A DNA stretch of 64,000 nt from an uncultured Oscillospiraceae bacterium (GTDB lineage: Bacteria; Bacillota; Clostridia; Oscillospirales; Oscillospiraceae): the NCBI GenBank assembly GCA_947626845.1, contig CANQTW010000012.1:1-64000 (forward strand), written 5' to 3'. Shown one piece after another: positions 53,413 to 61,409 of the stretch. The notes below the pieces were generated by a model. That model made no database searches, was not told where the DNA came from, and was given only the letters and a program-made list of their open reading frames with translations. Made by a program: the position numbers and the translations under genes. How positions within the stretch are numbered: position 1 is the stretch's first letter; each line of letters begins with the position of its first letter.

Positions 53413-54567
53413 ATGAACATAACATTGGACGATTTGCTGAAGATCGGGCTTGCCCTGGGGACGGCGCTGCTGGTGTGCTTTGCCATGACGCCCCTGGTGC
53501 GCTCCTTTGCAGTCAAGGTGGGCGCGGTGGACGTGCCCCGTGATAACAGGCGTATGCACGACCACCCCATCCCCCGTCAGGGAGGGCTTGCCATCTTTTT
53601 GGGCTTTTTGGTGGCGGTGGTGCTGTTCGCGGACCTGGACAGACAGGTGCAGGGCATCCTCCTGGGCTCTGTGATCATCGTCACCATGGGCGCCATCGAC
53701 GACATCGTGCCCCTGCCGGCGCTGTTGAAATTCGTGGTGCAGATCGCCGCCGCCGGTGTGGCGGTGGCCTTCGGGGTGCGGTTTGAGTTCATCGCGAATC
53801 CCATCTTCTGGAGCGACACCCAGTACATCAGCTTCGGGGCGTGGTCTATCCCCATCACCATCTTCTGGATCGTGGGCATCACCAACTCCATCAACCTCAT
53901 CGACGGCCTGGACGGCCTTGCCTGCGGCGTGTCCGCCATCTCGTCCCTGACGTTTTTAGTGATCTCCATGGTACTGAGACAGGTGAACGTGACCGTCCTT
54001 TTGGCGGCCATCCTGGGCGCTTGCCTGGGCTTCATCCCCTACAACCTGAATCCCGCCAAAATTTTTATGGGCGACACCGGAGCGCTGCTGTTGGGGTATG
54101 TGCTGTCCACCATATCGGTGATTGGTCTTTTCAAGTTTTACGCCATCATCTCCTTCACCGTCCCCCTGCTGGCTCTGGCTCTGCCCATCTTCGACACCTG
54201 CTTTGCCATCATCCGCCGGCTTTTGAAGGGCCAGAACCCCATGAGCCCGGACCGGGGGCATTTCCACCACCGGCTGATCGACATGGGCCTTTCCCAGAAG
54301 CAGTCCGTGGCGGTGCTTTACTCCATATCCGCCGTTCTGGGCCTGTCCGCGGTGCTGATCACCACCACCGGCGCCATGAAGGCGCTGATCCTGGTCTTTG
54401 CCTTCTGCGTGGCCATCATCATCGGGATCGCTCTCCTGCGGGGCTATGACACCCACAGGGAGAAGCTCCAGGAGGAGCAGAGGGCGGAGCTTGAAAACGC
54501 CGCGTCCACAGACGCGGAGCCCGCGGATAAAGCCGGTCCCCAGGATGGGGAATCGGAACAAAAATAA
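53413..54567 (+). CDS. Undecaprenyl-phosphate GlcNAc-1-phosphate transferase (TagO/WecA-like)
   Basis: 384 residues, about eleven membrane segments. Family motifs: VDVPRDNRRMHDHPIPRQGG, MGAIDDI (Asp pair), INLIDGLDGLACG, FMGDTGALLLGY, and the His motif RGHFHHRLIDMGLSQ. Starts wall teichoic acid or other polymer synthesis by loading GlcNAc-P on the lipid carrier. A polar, acidic tail follows residue 345. Confidence 0.93.
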   Translation: MNITLDDLLKIGLALGTALLVCFAMTPLVRSFAVKVGAVDVPRDNRRMHDHPIPRQGGLAIFLGFLVAVVLFADLDRQVQGILLGSVIIVTMGAIDDIVPLPALLKFVVQIAAAGVAVAFGVRFEFIANPIFWSDTQYISFGAWSIPITIFWIVGITNSINLIDGLDGLACGVSAISSLTFLVISMVLRQVNVTVLLAAILGACLGFIPYNLNPAKIFMGDTGALLLGYVLSTISVIGLFKFYAIISFTVPLLALALPIFDTCFAIIRRLLKGQNPMSPDRGHFHHRLIDMGLSQKQSVAVLYSISAVLGLSAVLITTTGAMKALILVFAFCVAIIIGIALLRGYDTHREKLQEEQRAELENAASTDAEPADKAGPQDGESEQK

Positions 54568-54596
54568 GAAGGACAGGGGAACTTGGTTTCCCTGTC

Positions 54597-54971
54597 CTAT
54601 TCGTCGGATTTATCCTTGTGGAAGATGGAGATCCCCACCACGATCAGGATGATGAGAAAATCCTCGTCCCGGCTCTCCGAGTAGAGAAAGAGCAGCATAG
54701 CCGCCAGAAAGAGGTCGCCGGGGTCCAGGCCCTCCGGCAATACCTGCTCCAGGGCGCCGGCAAGGCCGCCTTTTTTGGGCGGGGGCGTGTTCTCCTGCCG
54801 CCGCGGGCGGTCATGCCCCGCCGTCCCACCGCCGGGAGGCGGCGGGGGCGGAGCGGAGGCGCCGGAAGGCGCCTGTTTCGGCGGCTGGGGCACGGACCTT
54901 GGCCGGCCCCGCGGATTCTGGCGGTAGTACCAGTCCGGCTGGCCGCGCCTAAAGTCCGAAATCCGGCTCAC
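54597..54971 (-). CDS. Unknown protein with Pro-rich linker and hydrophobic C-terminus
   Basis: 124 residues: basic N-terminus, Pro-rich stretch (about 25-65), then PEGLDPGDLFLAAMLLFLYSES and a hydrophobic IILIVVGISIF end. The DxGDxxLxxLLLF pattern recurs in small Clostridial spore-former proteins without known function. Last of three leftward genes; overlaps the preceding gene by 23 nt. Confidence 0.7.
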   Translation of the reverse strand: MSRISDFRRGQPDWYYRQNPRGRPRSVPQPPKQAPSGASAPPPPPPGGGTAGHDRPRRQENTPPPKKGGLAGALEQVLPEGLDPGDLFLAAMLLFLYSESRDEDFLIILIVVGISIFHKDKSDE

Positions 54972-55329
54972 CCCCCAGCTCTCCCATGGCGAGACGGGCC
55001 GCCCGCGCGATTTTGGCGATCTTCAGGGCCCGATCCAGCGCCTCCCGCCGTTCGGGACGCACATAGGGCTTCATGGACGCGATCAGCGCCGCCTTGCCGT
55101 CCCCGGCGGAATTGAGGCCGCCCAGTATCCTGCCTATGGCGGCCAGCATCTTCGGGCTTATGTCCCCAAGGCCGGGGATGGCCGTTTTGGCCTCCGGTTC
55201 AGGCTTCCGCTCCGGTTCCGGCGCGGACTCCTTCTCCCCGCCGGACAGTTCGCGGGCCAGGCCCATGATCTTCTCCATATCCTTGGGGGAGGAGAGGATG
55301 GACCCCAGCATCTCCTCAAAATCGCCCAT
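54949..55329 (-). CDS. Unknown soluble protein, possible sporulation-associated
   Basis: 126 residues: MGDFEEMLGSILSSPKDMEKIMGLA-type helix, a charged Pro/Glu linker (about 33-50), and a helical C-terminus (GDGKAALIASMKPYVRPERREALDRALKIAKIAR). Middle gene of the three; family not recognised. Confidence 0.7.
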   Translation of the reverse strand: MGDFEEMLGSILSSPKDMEKIMGLARELSGGEKESAPEPERKPEPEAKTAIPGLGDISPKMLAAIGRILGGLNSAGDGKAALIASMKPYVRPERREALDRALKIAKIARAARLAMGELGGEPDFGL

Positions 55330-55341
55330 GGGCTCACCCCC

Positions 55342-55608
55342 TTACTTTTTATCCATAAGCGCCTTGAGGTTTTTCACAAGCCGTGCGCCGGACTCCGTTT
55401 TCATGACCTGCTCCAGGGAGGCGCGCAGGGCGCCGGTGTCTCCCCGCCGTACCGCGTCCTCAAAGCCGCCGGCCTCCAGCATGGATCTGACCCGTTCCCC
55501 ATCGGCGGAGGCGGCGATGCGCTCAATGTCCGCCTTTTTGCCGGATATCTTCTTCCCCTCAGAGCCGGAGAGAAAATTACGGGACAGGCGGTCCAATTCA
55601 TTCTCCAT
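55342..55608 (-). CDS. Unknown small helical protein
   Basis: 88 residues, no signal or membrane segment; several short amphipathic helices (ELDRLSRNFL; ERVRSMLEAGGFEDAVRRGD; LRASLEQVMK; ARLVKNLKALMDKK). First gene of the leftward trio, divergent from the phosphodiesterase. The repeated 'small-index, helix, Gly-Asp' style resembles its neighbour, so the two may be partners. Confidence 0.7.
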   Translation of the reverse strand: MENELDRLSRNFLSGSEGKKISGKKADIERIAASADGERVRSMLEAGGFEDAVRRGDTGALRASLEQVMKTESGARLVKNLKALMDKK

Positions 55609-55671
55609 GTCAATACACCTCGATTTTTGCTTTCAAGCCAGTATATTCACCTGGAAGGGGATTTGCCACCT

Positions 55672-56133
55672 ATGAAGATACTCGTATTTGCCGATTCCCA
55701 CCGCTTCGTTCAGCCCATGGTGGACGCCGTGACGGCGGAGGCCCCCGACCAGATCATCCACCTGGGCGACGTGGAGCCGGACGCCGATGAGCTCCGCCGG
55801 CTTTTTCCGCGCATCCCTGTGGCCTCCGTGCCCGGCAACTGCGATTTTGGCTCCGTAAACGATCTGACCCTCCAGTTCACCCTGGGCGGGAAGCGGTTTT
55901 TTATTACCCACGGCCACCGGTACGGCGTGAAGGCGAGCCTGGCGGGCCTTGTCAACACCGGCCTTACCGCCCGCGCTGACGCCATCCTCTTTGGCCACAC
56001 CCACCAGGCCTTTTCCACCTGGCTGGAGGGCGCCCTCATCGCCAATCCCGGCGCCATCGGCTACGGAGGCCGGGAATACGGGGTCATCACCATCGAGAAC
56101 GGGGAGATGACCTACGAGGCAAAAAGAGCGTAA
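55672..56133 (+). CDS. YfcE/MJ0936-type metallophosphodiesterase
   Basis: 153 residues. Dinuclear metal motifs: FADSHR (usually DxH), HLGDVEPDADEL, VPGNCDF, ITHGHRYGV, FGHTHQ. Small enzymes of this group hydrolyse phosphodiesters. Start at 55672; the 64-base gap to the divergent trio is short. Confidence 0.9.
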   Translation: MKILVFADSHRFVQPMVDAVTAEAPDQIIHLGDVEPDADELRRLFPRIPVASVPGNCDFGSVNDLTLQFTLGGKRFFITHGHRYGVKASLAGLVNTGLTARADAILFGHTHQAFSTWLEGALIANPGAIGYGGREYGVITIENGEMTYEAKRA

Positions 56134-56210
56134 AAACCCTTAAATAAAGGAAACCCCATCGGGCGGCGGCCCGATGGGGAGAGGATGAGCAGAGCCGGCG
56201 GCTGAGGGCG

Positions 56211-56936
56211 TCATCCCGCGTCGCTGAGCTTTCGGGACATATCCCTTCTCAGCCGCAAAATGATGCGCTTTTCCAGGCGGCTGATGTAGGACTGGGAGAT
56301 GCCCAGCCTGTCGGCCACCTCCTTTTGGGTGAGCTCCCGGCCTCCGGCCAGGCCGTAGCGCAGGGTGATCAGCGTCTTTTCCCGCTCGGAGAGACGGGAC
56401 AGCGCCTCCCGGAGCAGCTGCCTGTCCACGTCGTCCTCCAGGGGCCGCATCACCATGTCGTTGTCCGTGCCCAGGATGTCGGAGAGCAGCAGCTCGTTCC
56501 CGTCCCAGTCGGTGTTCAGCGGCTCGGAGAGGGACACCTCCGCCCGGAGCGGCGTCACCTTCCGAAGATACATGAGTATTTCGTTCTCGATGCACCGGGA
56601 GGCGTAGGTGGCAAGGCGGATGTTCTTGCCGCCGTCGAAGGTGCTGATGGCCTTGATGAGGCCGATGGCGCCGATGGAGATCAGGTCCTCCAAGTTGACG
56701 CCGGTGTTTTCAAAGCGCCGCGCGATATACACCACCAGCCGCAGATTGTGCTCTATGAGCCGGTCACGGGCCTGGGCGGAGCCGGCCAGGAGTGCCGTCA
56801 GCGCCTCCTGCTCCTCCTCCTTGGGCAGGGGCGGCGGCAGATAATCCGGGCCGCCTATGTAGTGAATCTCCTCCGGGAAGAGCGCGGAGCGCATCTTCGC
56901 CAGCAGGAGGCTTATTTTTAGCAGAAGCTCGTTCAT
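56211..56936 (-). CDS. sigE: Sporulation sigma factor E (pro-sigma-E)
   Basis: 241 residues. Starts with a hydrophobic pro-region ([20 protein letters not shown]) to be removed by SpoIIGA. Region 2 ([57 protein letters not shown]) and region 4 ([32 protein letters not shown]) are strongly SigE-like. Directs mother-cell transcription. Downstream of spoIIGA by 52 nt, the classic spoIIG order. Confidence 0.96.
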   Translation of the reverse strand: MNELLLKISLLLAKMRSALFPEEIHYIGGPDYLPPPLPKEEEQEALTALLAGSAQARDRLIEHNLRLVVYIARRFENTGVNLEDLISIGAIGLIKAISTFDGGKNIRLATYASRCIENEILMYLRKVTPLRAEVSLSEPLNTDWDGNELLLSDILGTDNDMVMRPLEDDVDRQLLREALSRLSEREKTLITLRYGLAGGRELTQKEVADRLGISQSYISRLEKRIILRLRRDMSRKLSDAG

Positions 56937-56953
56937 ACTGATCTCCTTTCCTC

Positions 56954-56985
56954 AAGGTGACGCGGGTTCGATTCCCGTTACCTTA
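56954..56985 (+). other. tRNA-like acceptor/T-arm minihelix in the spoIIGA-sigE spacer
   Basis: AAGGTGA (56954-56960) pairs with TTACCTT (56978-56984) over 7 positions with one G-T; inside it CGGG-TTCGATT-CCCG forms a normal T stem-loop with the conserved GGTTCRAnnCC box. D and anticodon arms are missing. Either a remnant of a tRNA 3' half or a free hairpin that happens to look like one. Confidence 0.5.
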
Positions 56986-56988
56986 TTA

Positions 56989-57825
56989 TCAGACGCCCAC
57001 GATGGCCGTGTATCCCTGTCCCTGCCCCGCGCCGGCGGTGTCCACGGCCACGGCGCAGACAAGCTCCCGCCCGCCAAGCCTCGCCCCGTCCGGACGGAAG
57101 GCCGCCAAGAGGCCGCCGGGGTTCCCCACGGCGGCGTAGGGGACGGGGAAAAAGCCGGTGATCCCGGCCCTGGAGAGGGCCAGAAGCGCGGCGGAGGCGT
57201 CCGGCTCCCGGCGCAGGATCGCCGCGGCCTCCTTGGGCAGCAGGGGTTCCACCGCGTCCAGGGCGCATACCGTCACAGGCAGGCCGCCGGAGGGGGTGCG
57301 CAGGGAGTTGCCCGTATCTAAAAGCGCCGTTACCGTCACTGTTCGCCCGCCCCAGGTGAGGGCGAGACGGGCCGTCCCGCCGTTGAGCTTACGCCTTGTC
57401 AGGGAGGAAAAGGCGGCGGTGATCAGCGCGTAGAAGGCGGCAAAGGCCGCCAGCAAGCTGACGGGGCTGACATTCCCCATATAGGCGCCCTCCACGCCCT
57501 CCCCCCGTATCATCGCCCCGGCCATGACGGCTCCGGCAAAGGCGGCGGACAGGGAGAAGAAAAGCAGGGCCATCCGCGCCAGCCGCGCGGACACGCCGAA
57601 GACCACCGCCGCCATCAGACCGCCCATCAGGAGCTTCACGGCCAGGGAGGAGAGGAGCTTCCCGCCCACCGCCGCGCCCACGGCGTAGAGTCCGCCGGAG
57701 GCCGCCGCGGCCCAGAGCCGCCGCCGCTTCACGGCGCATCCGGCCAGCCGCGCCGTGACCAGCAGCAGAAGATAATCCACAAGGAGATTGAGAAGAAAGA
57801 CCTCGTCGGCATAGATGACTTTCAC
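56989..57825 (-). CDS. spoIIGA: Sigma-E processing peptidase SpoIIGA
   Basis: 278 residues. Five membrane segments in the first ~140 residues (MKVIYADEVFLLNLLVDYLLL..), then an aspartic-protease-like domain with LLDTGNSLR (catalytic Asp near residue 169) and a C-terminal CAVAVDTAGAG segment. Acts in the septal membrane to remove the pro-peptide of sigma-E. Preceded by a Spo0A-type promoter. Confidence 0.92.
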   Translation of the reverse strand: MKVIYADEVFLLNLLVDYLLLLVTARLAGCAVKRRRLWAAAASGGLYAVGAAVGGKLLSSLAVKLLMGGLMAAVVFGVSARLARMALLFFSLSAAFAGAVMAGAMIRGEGVEGAYMGNVSPVSLLAAFAAFYALITAAFSSLTRRKLNGGTARLALTWGGRTVTVTALLDTGNSLRTPSGGLPVTVCALDAVEPLLPKEAAAILRREPDASAALLALSRAGITGFFPVPYAAVGNPGGLLAAFRPDGARLGGRELVCAVAVDTAGAGQGQGYTAIVGV

Positions 57826-57854
57826 GCGCCCGCCCCCCGGTGTGGAATGATTTC

Positions 57855-57933
57855 ATTATAGTTTGCGTACAATAAAAAGGTTGTCGAAGGGGCGGCGCCT
57901 GGAAAATTTCCTCCCGCGGCGAAAATTGTCAAA
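57855..57933 (-). promoter_or_regulatory. spoIIG-type promoter with Spo0A boxes
   Basis: Read leftward: -10 TATAAT (57860-57855), and TCGACA (57887-57882) 21 nt upstream as a -35-like element with the long spacing known from Bacillus spoIIG. The element lies in a perfect 0A box, TTGTCGAA on the plus strand at 57881-57888; a second, one-mismatch box TTGTCAAA is at 57926-57933. Phosphorylated Spo0A is expected to activate. Confidence 0.75.
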
Positions 57934-57974
57934 AAATTTAAATTCTACACCTATCTTTTGCGCGTCAGGTATGC

Positions 57975-57980
57975 TATAAT
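57975..57980 (+). promoter_or_regulatory. Extended -10 promoter of the NfeD/SPFH operon
   Basis: TATAAT preceded by TGC (extended -10 pattern TGn); no good -35. About 31 nt before the start codon. Confidence 0.6.
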
Positions 57981-58011
57981 GCAGATAACTATCAGGAAGG
58001 GGGAGACCGGA

Positions 58012-58452
58012 ATGTTGTTCTGGATCATCGTCATGCTGCTTTTTCTGGGCATTGAGGCGGCAACAGTGGGGCTGGTGTCCATCTGGTTTGCCTTTGGCGC
58101 TTGCGCGGCGCTGATCGCCACGGCGCTGAAGGCCGGCTTCGTCCTCCAGATCGTGATTTTCCTGGCGGTGTCAGGCGTCAGCCTGCTGGCGCTGAAGCCC
58201 TTTGCGAAAAAGGCCCTGCAGGTGCGCAAAAAGCCCACCAACGCAGACCGGGTACTGGGCGTCATATGCCCCGTCATCGAGGACATCGACAATATCGCCG
58301 GCACCGGCGCGGTCACCGCCGAGGGAAAGACGTGGACGGCCAGGAGCCTCACCGGCGTCAATATCCCGGCGGGGGAGTATGTGCGCGTGGACTCCATCCA
58401 GGGCGTGAAGCTCATCGTGGAGCCGGCGGCGCAGACCGCGGAAGCGGAATAA
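58012..58452 (+). CDS. NfeD-family membrane protein
   Basis: 146 residues from ATG 58012 (AGGAAGGGGGAG ahead). Two to three membrane segments (about 2-22, 28-45, 47-64), then a cytoplasmic OB-fold domain (about 80-138) with GVICPVIEDIDNIAGTGAVTAEGKTWTARS. NfeD short forms act with SPFH proteins in membrane microdomains; the partner gene follows after 49 nt. Confidence 0.9.
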   Translation: MLFWIIVMLLFLGIEAATVGLVSIWFAFGACAALIATALKAGFVLQIVIFLAVSGVSLLALKPFAKKALQVRKKPTNADRVLGVICPVIEDIDNIAGTGAVTAEGKTWTARSLTGVNIPAGEYVRVDSIQGVKLIVEPAAQTAEAE

Positions 58453-58501
58453 CGTCACAAGCCGCCTGGGGCGGATAATATGAATAAATGGAGGTAAAAT
58501 T

Positions 58502-59395
58502 ATGGGTCCTTTGGAATTTGTTCTGATCCTGATCGTCCTGATCGTCATCGTCGTCATCGCCCGGAGCATACGGGTGGTACAGCAGGCCAAGGCCTACGTC
58601 ATCGAGCGCCTGGGGGCTTACTCCACCACCTGGAGCGTCGGCCTGCACTTCAAAATCCCCTTCATTGAGCGGGTCGCCAAGATCGTCTCCCTGAAGGAGC
58701 AGGTGGCCGACTTCCCGCCCCAGCCCGTGATCACCAAGGACAACGTCACCATGCAGATCGACACTGTTGTCTACTTTGAGATCACCGACCCCAAGCTTTA
58801 CACCTACGGCATCGAGAACCCCATGACCGCCATCGAGAACCTGTCCGCCACCACCCTGCGTAACATCATCGGCGATCTGGAGCTGGACCAGTGCCTTACC
58901 AGCCGCGACATCATCAACTCCAAGATGCGGGTCATTCTGGACGAGGCCACCGACCCCTGGGGCATCAAGGTCAACCGCGTGGAGCTGAAGAACATCCTGC
59001 CGCCCAAGGAAATCCAGTCCGCCATGGAGAAGCAGATGAAGGCCGAACGCGAGCGCCGCGAGGCGATCCTGAAGGCCGAGGGCGAAAAGCGTGCCGCCAT
59101 CCTCTCCGCCGAGGGCGAGAAGGAGTCCGCCATCCTCCGAGCCGACGCCAAGAAGCAGGCGGCCATCTTAGAGGCCGAGGGCCACGCCGAGGCCATTTTG
59201 AAGGTCCAGCAGGCCACCGCCGAGGGCCTGAAGCTTTTGAACGAGGCCGCCCCCACCGATCAGGTGGTGAAGATTCGCGCCCTGGAGGCCTTCGCCGCCG
59301 CCGCCAACGGACAGGCCACCAAGATCATCATCCCCTCCGAAATCCAGGGCCTTGCCGGCCTTGCCGAGGGCATCGTAGAGAGCGTCAAAAAGTAA
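58502..59395 (+). CDS. SPFH/Band 7 (stomatin/QmcA-like) membrane protein
   Basis: 297 residues: N-terminal membrane segment (about 3-22), Band 7 domain (VVQQAKAYVIERLGAYSTTW; NVTMQIDTVVYFEITDP), then a long charged coiled-coil of repeated ILKAEGEKRAAILSAEGEKE-like units (about 185-240) used for oligomer assembly. Forms a cage-like scaffold with the upstream NfeD protein. Confidence 0.93.
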   Translation: MGPLEFVLILIVLIVIVVIARSIRVVQQAKAYVIERLGAYSTTWSVGLHFKIPFIERVAKIVSLKEQVADFPPQPVITKDNVTMQIDTVVYFEITDPKLYTYGIENPMTAIENLSATTLRNIIGDLELDQCLTSRDIINSKMRVILDEATDPWGIKVNRVELKNILPPKEIQSAMEKQMKAERERREAILKAEGEKRAAILSAEGEKESAILRADAKKQAAILEAEGHAEAILKVQQATAEGLKLLNEAAPTDQVVKIRALEAFAAAANGQATKIIIPSEIQGLAGLAEGIVESVKK

Positions 59396-59428
59396 AAAAG
59401 TAAAAAGGATTATCATTCCCAAACGTAA

Positions 59429-59453
59429 ACCCCCCGTCCATCGGACGGGGGGT
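59429..59453. terminator. Terminator after the SPFH gene
   Basis: ACCCCCCGTCC/GGACGGGGGGT, loop ATC, followed by CATTTTAT. About 25 nt further, GGAACGCGCGG (59469-59479) weakly recalls the box of the structured repeat. Confidence 0.8.
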
Positions 59454-59515
59454 CATTTTATGGGAAAAGGAACGCGCGGCAATTTTCCGCAAATATGCCA
59501 GGGGTAAATGAGTAT

Positions 59516-60661
59516 TTATTGCAGGAACATCACCGGACGAGGGCGCATCTTGATGCCGGAGACGATGCCCATGGCGGCGTAAAGAGTGACGATGGAGGAA
59601 CCGCCGTAGCTGAAAAAGGGAAGCGTCAGGCCGATGACCGGTGCCACGCCGATGCACATGCCGATGTTCTCCAACGTCTGGAAGGCCACCATGGCGGCCA
59701 CGCCGATACAGCACAGGGCGCCCAGGCGGCTCTGGGAGCGCAGGCCCACATGGACACAGCGGACGATGATGGCGGTGAGCAGAAGCACCACGGCCACACA
59801 GCCCACCACGCCAAATTCCTCCCCGGCCACGGTGAAGATGAAGTCGGAGCTTTGAAGGGGGATATACCCCGCCTGGGTCTGAGGCCCCTTGTAGAGGCCC
59901 CGGCCAAAGGCCCCGCCGGTGGCGATGGCTATTTTACTGAGGTTGGTCTGCCAGGTGACGCCCTGGCCCGTGGGGTCGATCTGGGAGGGGATGAAGATGG
60001 CCAGGATACGGGTGCGGTAGTTGTCCGTCAGGAAGTAGTACCAGAGGTAGGGAGCCAGCAGGATGAGGCCGGCGGCGGCCCCCGCCGCCCAGTAGAGCTT
60101 TAACCCGGCGGAGAAGATCATGACGATGAAGATGAAGAGATACACCAGCGCCGAGCCGGTGTCGCCGGACACGACTACGATGAGGCCGAAATGGACCATC
60201 AGCAGGACGCCCAGAACGGCGATGTTCAGGGGCCTGTCCAGCGTACCGGCCTCTTTATATTTGCTCATGAGGTAGGCCATGGTGATGATAAAGCTGATCT
60301 TGACGAACTCCGCCGGTTGGATACCGATGCCGGCGAAGCGTATCCACGCCTTGTTGCCGCCGCGGGTGTCGCCCAGCCAATGGAGGGAGAGGATCAAAAG
60401 CAGGCCAACAACGGTCAAGAAGCGCCAGCGGGCGGCGAGGATGTCGATATCCACCAGGGAGAAGAGGAAGTAGAGAAAAAGCCCGATGACAAGAGCGCCG
60501 ATCTGGACATAGAGAGAGCGCATAGAGTTGTCGTGCCGGATGGCGCTGGAGATCAGCACCATGCCGTAAATGGTGGACAGGAGACAAAGCGCCAGGAGAA
60601 ACGTGTCCGAGCGCTTGAAATACCTTTTCGCGGAGTCAAGAAATTTTTTCACGTCATTCAC
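59516..60661 (-). CDS. rodA: SEDS-family peptidoglycan polymerase (RodA/FtsW/SpoVE)
   Basis: 381 residues, ten membrane segments. SEDS features: GGNKAWIRFAGIGIQPAEFVKI, SGDTGSALVYLF with the catalytic Asp region, SDFIFTVAGEEFGVVG, and PFFSYGGSSIV. Best match in style to RodA of Clostridia; FtsW/SpoVE cannot be fully excluded. Polymerises lipid II with a partner class-B PBP not present in the window. The 387-base gap to the next gene holds a AATATCCGC/GCGGATATT hairpin (about 60708-60729), the palindrome GTTCAA-CTAA-TTGAAC near 60864 and the blaI promoter; no gene. Confidence 0.9.
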   Translation of the reverse strand: MNDVKKFLDSAKRYFKRSDTFLLALCLLSTIYGMVLISSAIRHDNSMRSLYVQIGALVIGLFLYFLFSLVDIDILAARWRFLTVVGLLLILSLHWLGDTRGGNKAWIRFAGIGIQPAEFVKISFIITMAYLMSKYKEAGTLDRPLNIAVLGVLLMVHFGLIVVVSGDTGSALVYLFIFIVMIFSAGLKLYWAAGAAAGLILLAPYLWYYFLTDNYRTRILAIFIPSQIDPTGQGVTWQTNLSKIAIATGGAFGRGLYKGPQTQAGYIPLQSSDFIFTVAGEEFGVVGCVAVVLLLTAIIVRCVHVGLRSQSRLGALCCIGVAAMVAFQTLENIGMCIGVAPVIGLTLPFFSYGGSSIVTLYAAMGIVSGIKMRPRPVMFLQ

Positions 60662-60980
60662 CAGTCGGAGAGGAATAATATTGCTTCACTGTGCAATCAA
60701 ATAGGTAAAATATCCGCTTACGCGGATATTCTACCACATTCCGGCGAAAAGGTAAAGCGGGTCAAGGGAAAAATTCCTTTTTTGTAAACGCCCGATCCCC
60801 TTGATACCCGCCCAAAGGGAATTGCTGCTGTCAATCGATGGCGGCTTTTTCTTTTCGGCGAGAGTTCAACTAATTGAACTTATCAACTGTCGGCTGACGG
60901 TTTCGGGAGTGCATACGCAAGCCTGTCTGATTCCTAACAGGGGTTCAAACGGGTTATTTTCTTGAAAATCAAAAAAAATA

Positions 60981-61034
60981 TTGACAAATTCGTCTACATA
61001 GTGTAGTCTATATGTGAGACTACAATATGTAGAC
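60981..61034 (+). promoter_or_regulatory. blaI promoter with two BlaI/MecI operators
   Basis: -35 TTGACA (60981-60986). Two 17-base dyads of the TACA...TGTA type: GTCTACATAGTGTAGTC (60992-61008) and GACTACAATATGTAGAC (61018-61034), centres 26 bp apart. They match the BlaI/MecI operator pattern and cover spacer, -10 and start site, so autorepression is expected. GGAGG follows just before the gene. Confidence 0.9.
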
Positions 61035-61048
61035 AGGAGGATAGGCTT

Positions 61049-61408
61049 ATGGCTGAAATTCAATTAGGGGCTGTGGAGGCTCGCTTTGCGGATATTATTT
61101 GGGAAAAGGAGCCGGTGACATCTGCCGAGCTTATAAAGCTGGCTTCGGCAAAACTCACATGGAAGCGTACCACAACGCACACGGTACTGCGCCGGCTTTG
61201 CGACAAGGGGCTGTTTCAGAACAATAACGGCGTGGTGACTTCTCTTTTGTCCCGGCAGGAGTTCTATGCCCTTCACAGCAAGAAGTATGTGGATGAGACC
61301 TTTGCGGGTTCACTTCCAGCTTTTCTTGCCGCCTTTACCAGCGAGAAGAAGCTGACAGCCGAGGAAATTACCGAAATTCGTGAACTGATCGATAAGGCAG
61401 GTGAATAA
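61049..61408 (+). CDS. BlaI/MecI-family repressor
   Basis: 119 residues: winged helix (about 5-75; GAVEARFADIIWEKEPVTSAELIKL, WKRTTTHTVLRRLCDKGLF) and a helical dimer domain. BlaI proteins are cut by the partner protease; the site usually lies near residue 100. Gene GC is lower than in the flanks. Confidence 0.93.
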   Translation: MAEIQLGAVEARFADIIWEKEPVTSAELIKLASAKLTWKRTTTHTVLRRLCDKGLFQNNNGVVTSLLSRQEFYALHSKKYVDETFAGSLPAFLAAFTSEKKLTAEEITEIRELIDKAGE

Positions 61409-61409
61409 T

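Noticed and set aside
56954-56985. A functional tRNA gene
   Set aside because: No D arm or anticodon arm on either strand around it; kept only as a tRNA-like element.
59469-59490. Sixth copy of the structured repeat
   Set aside because: Only a GGAACGCGCGG-like box is present; no loop hairpin follows.
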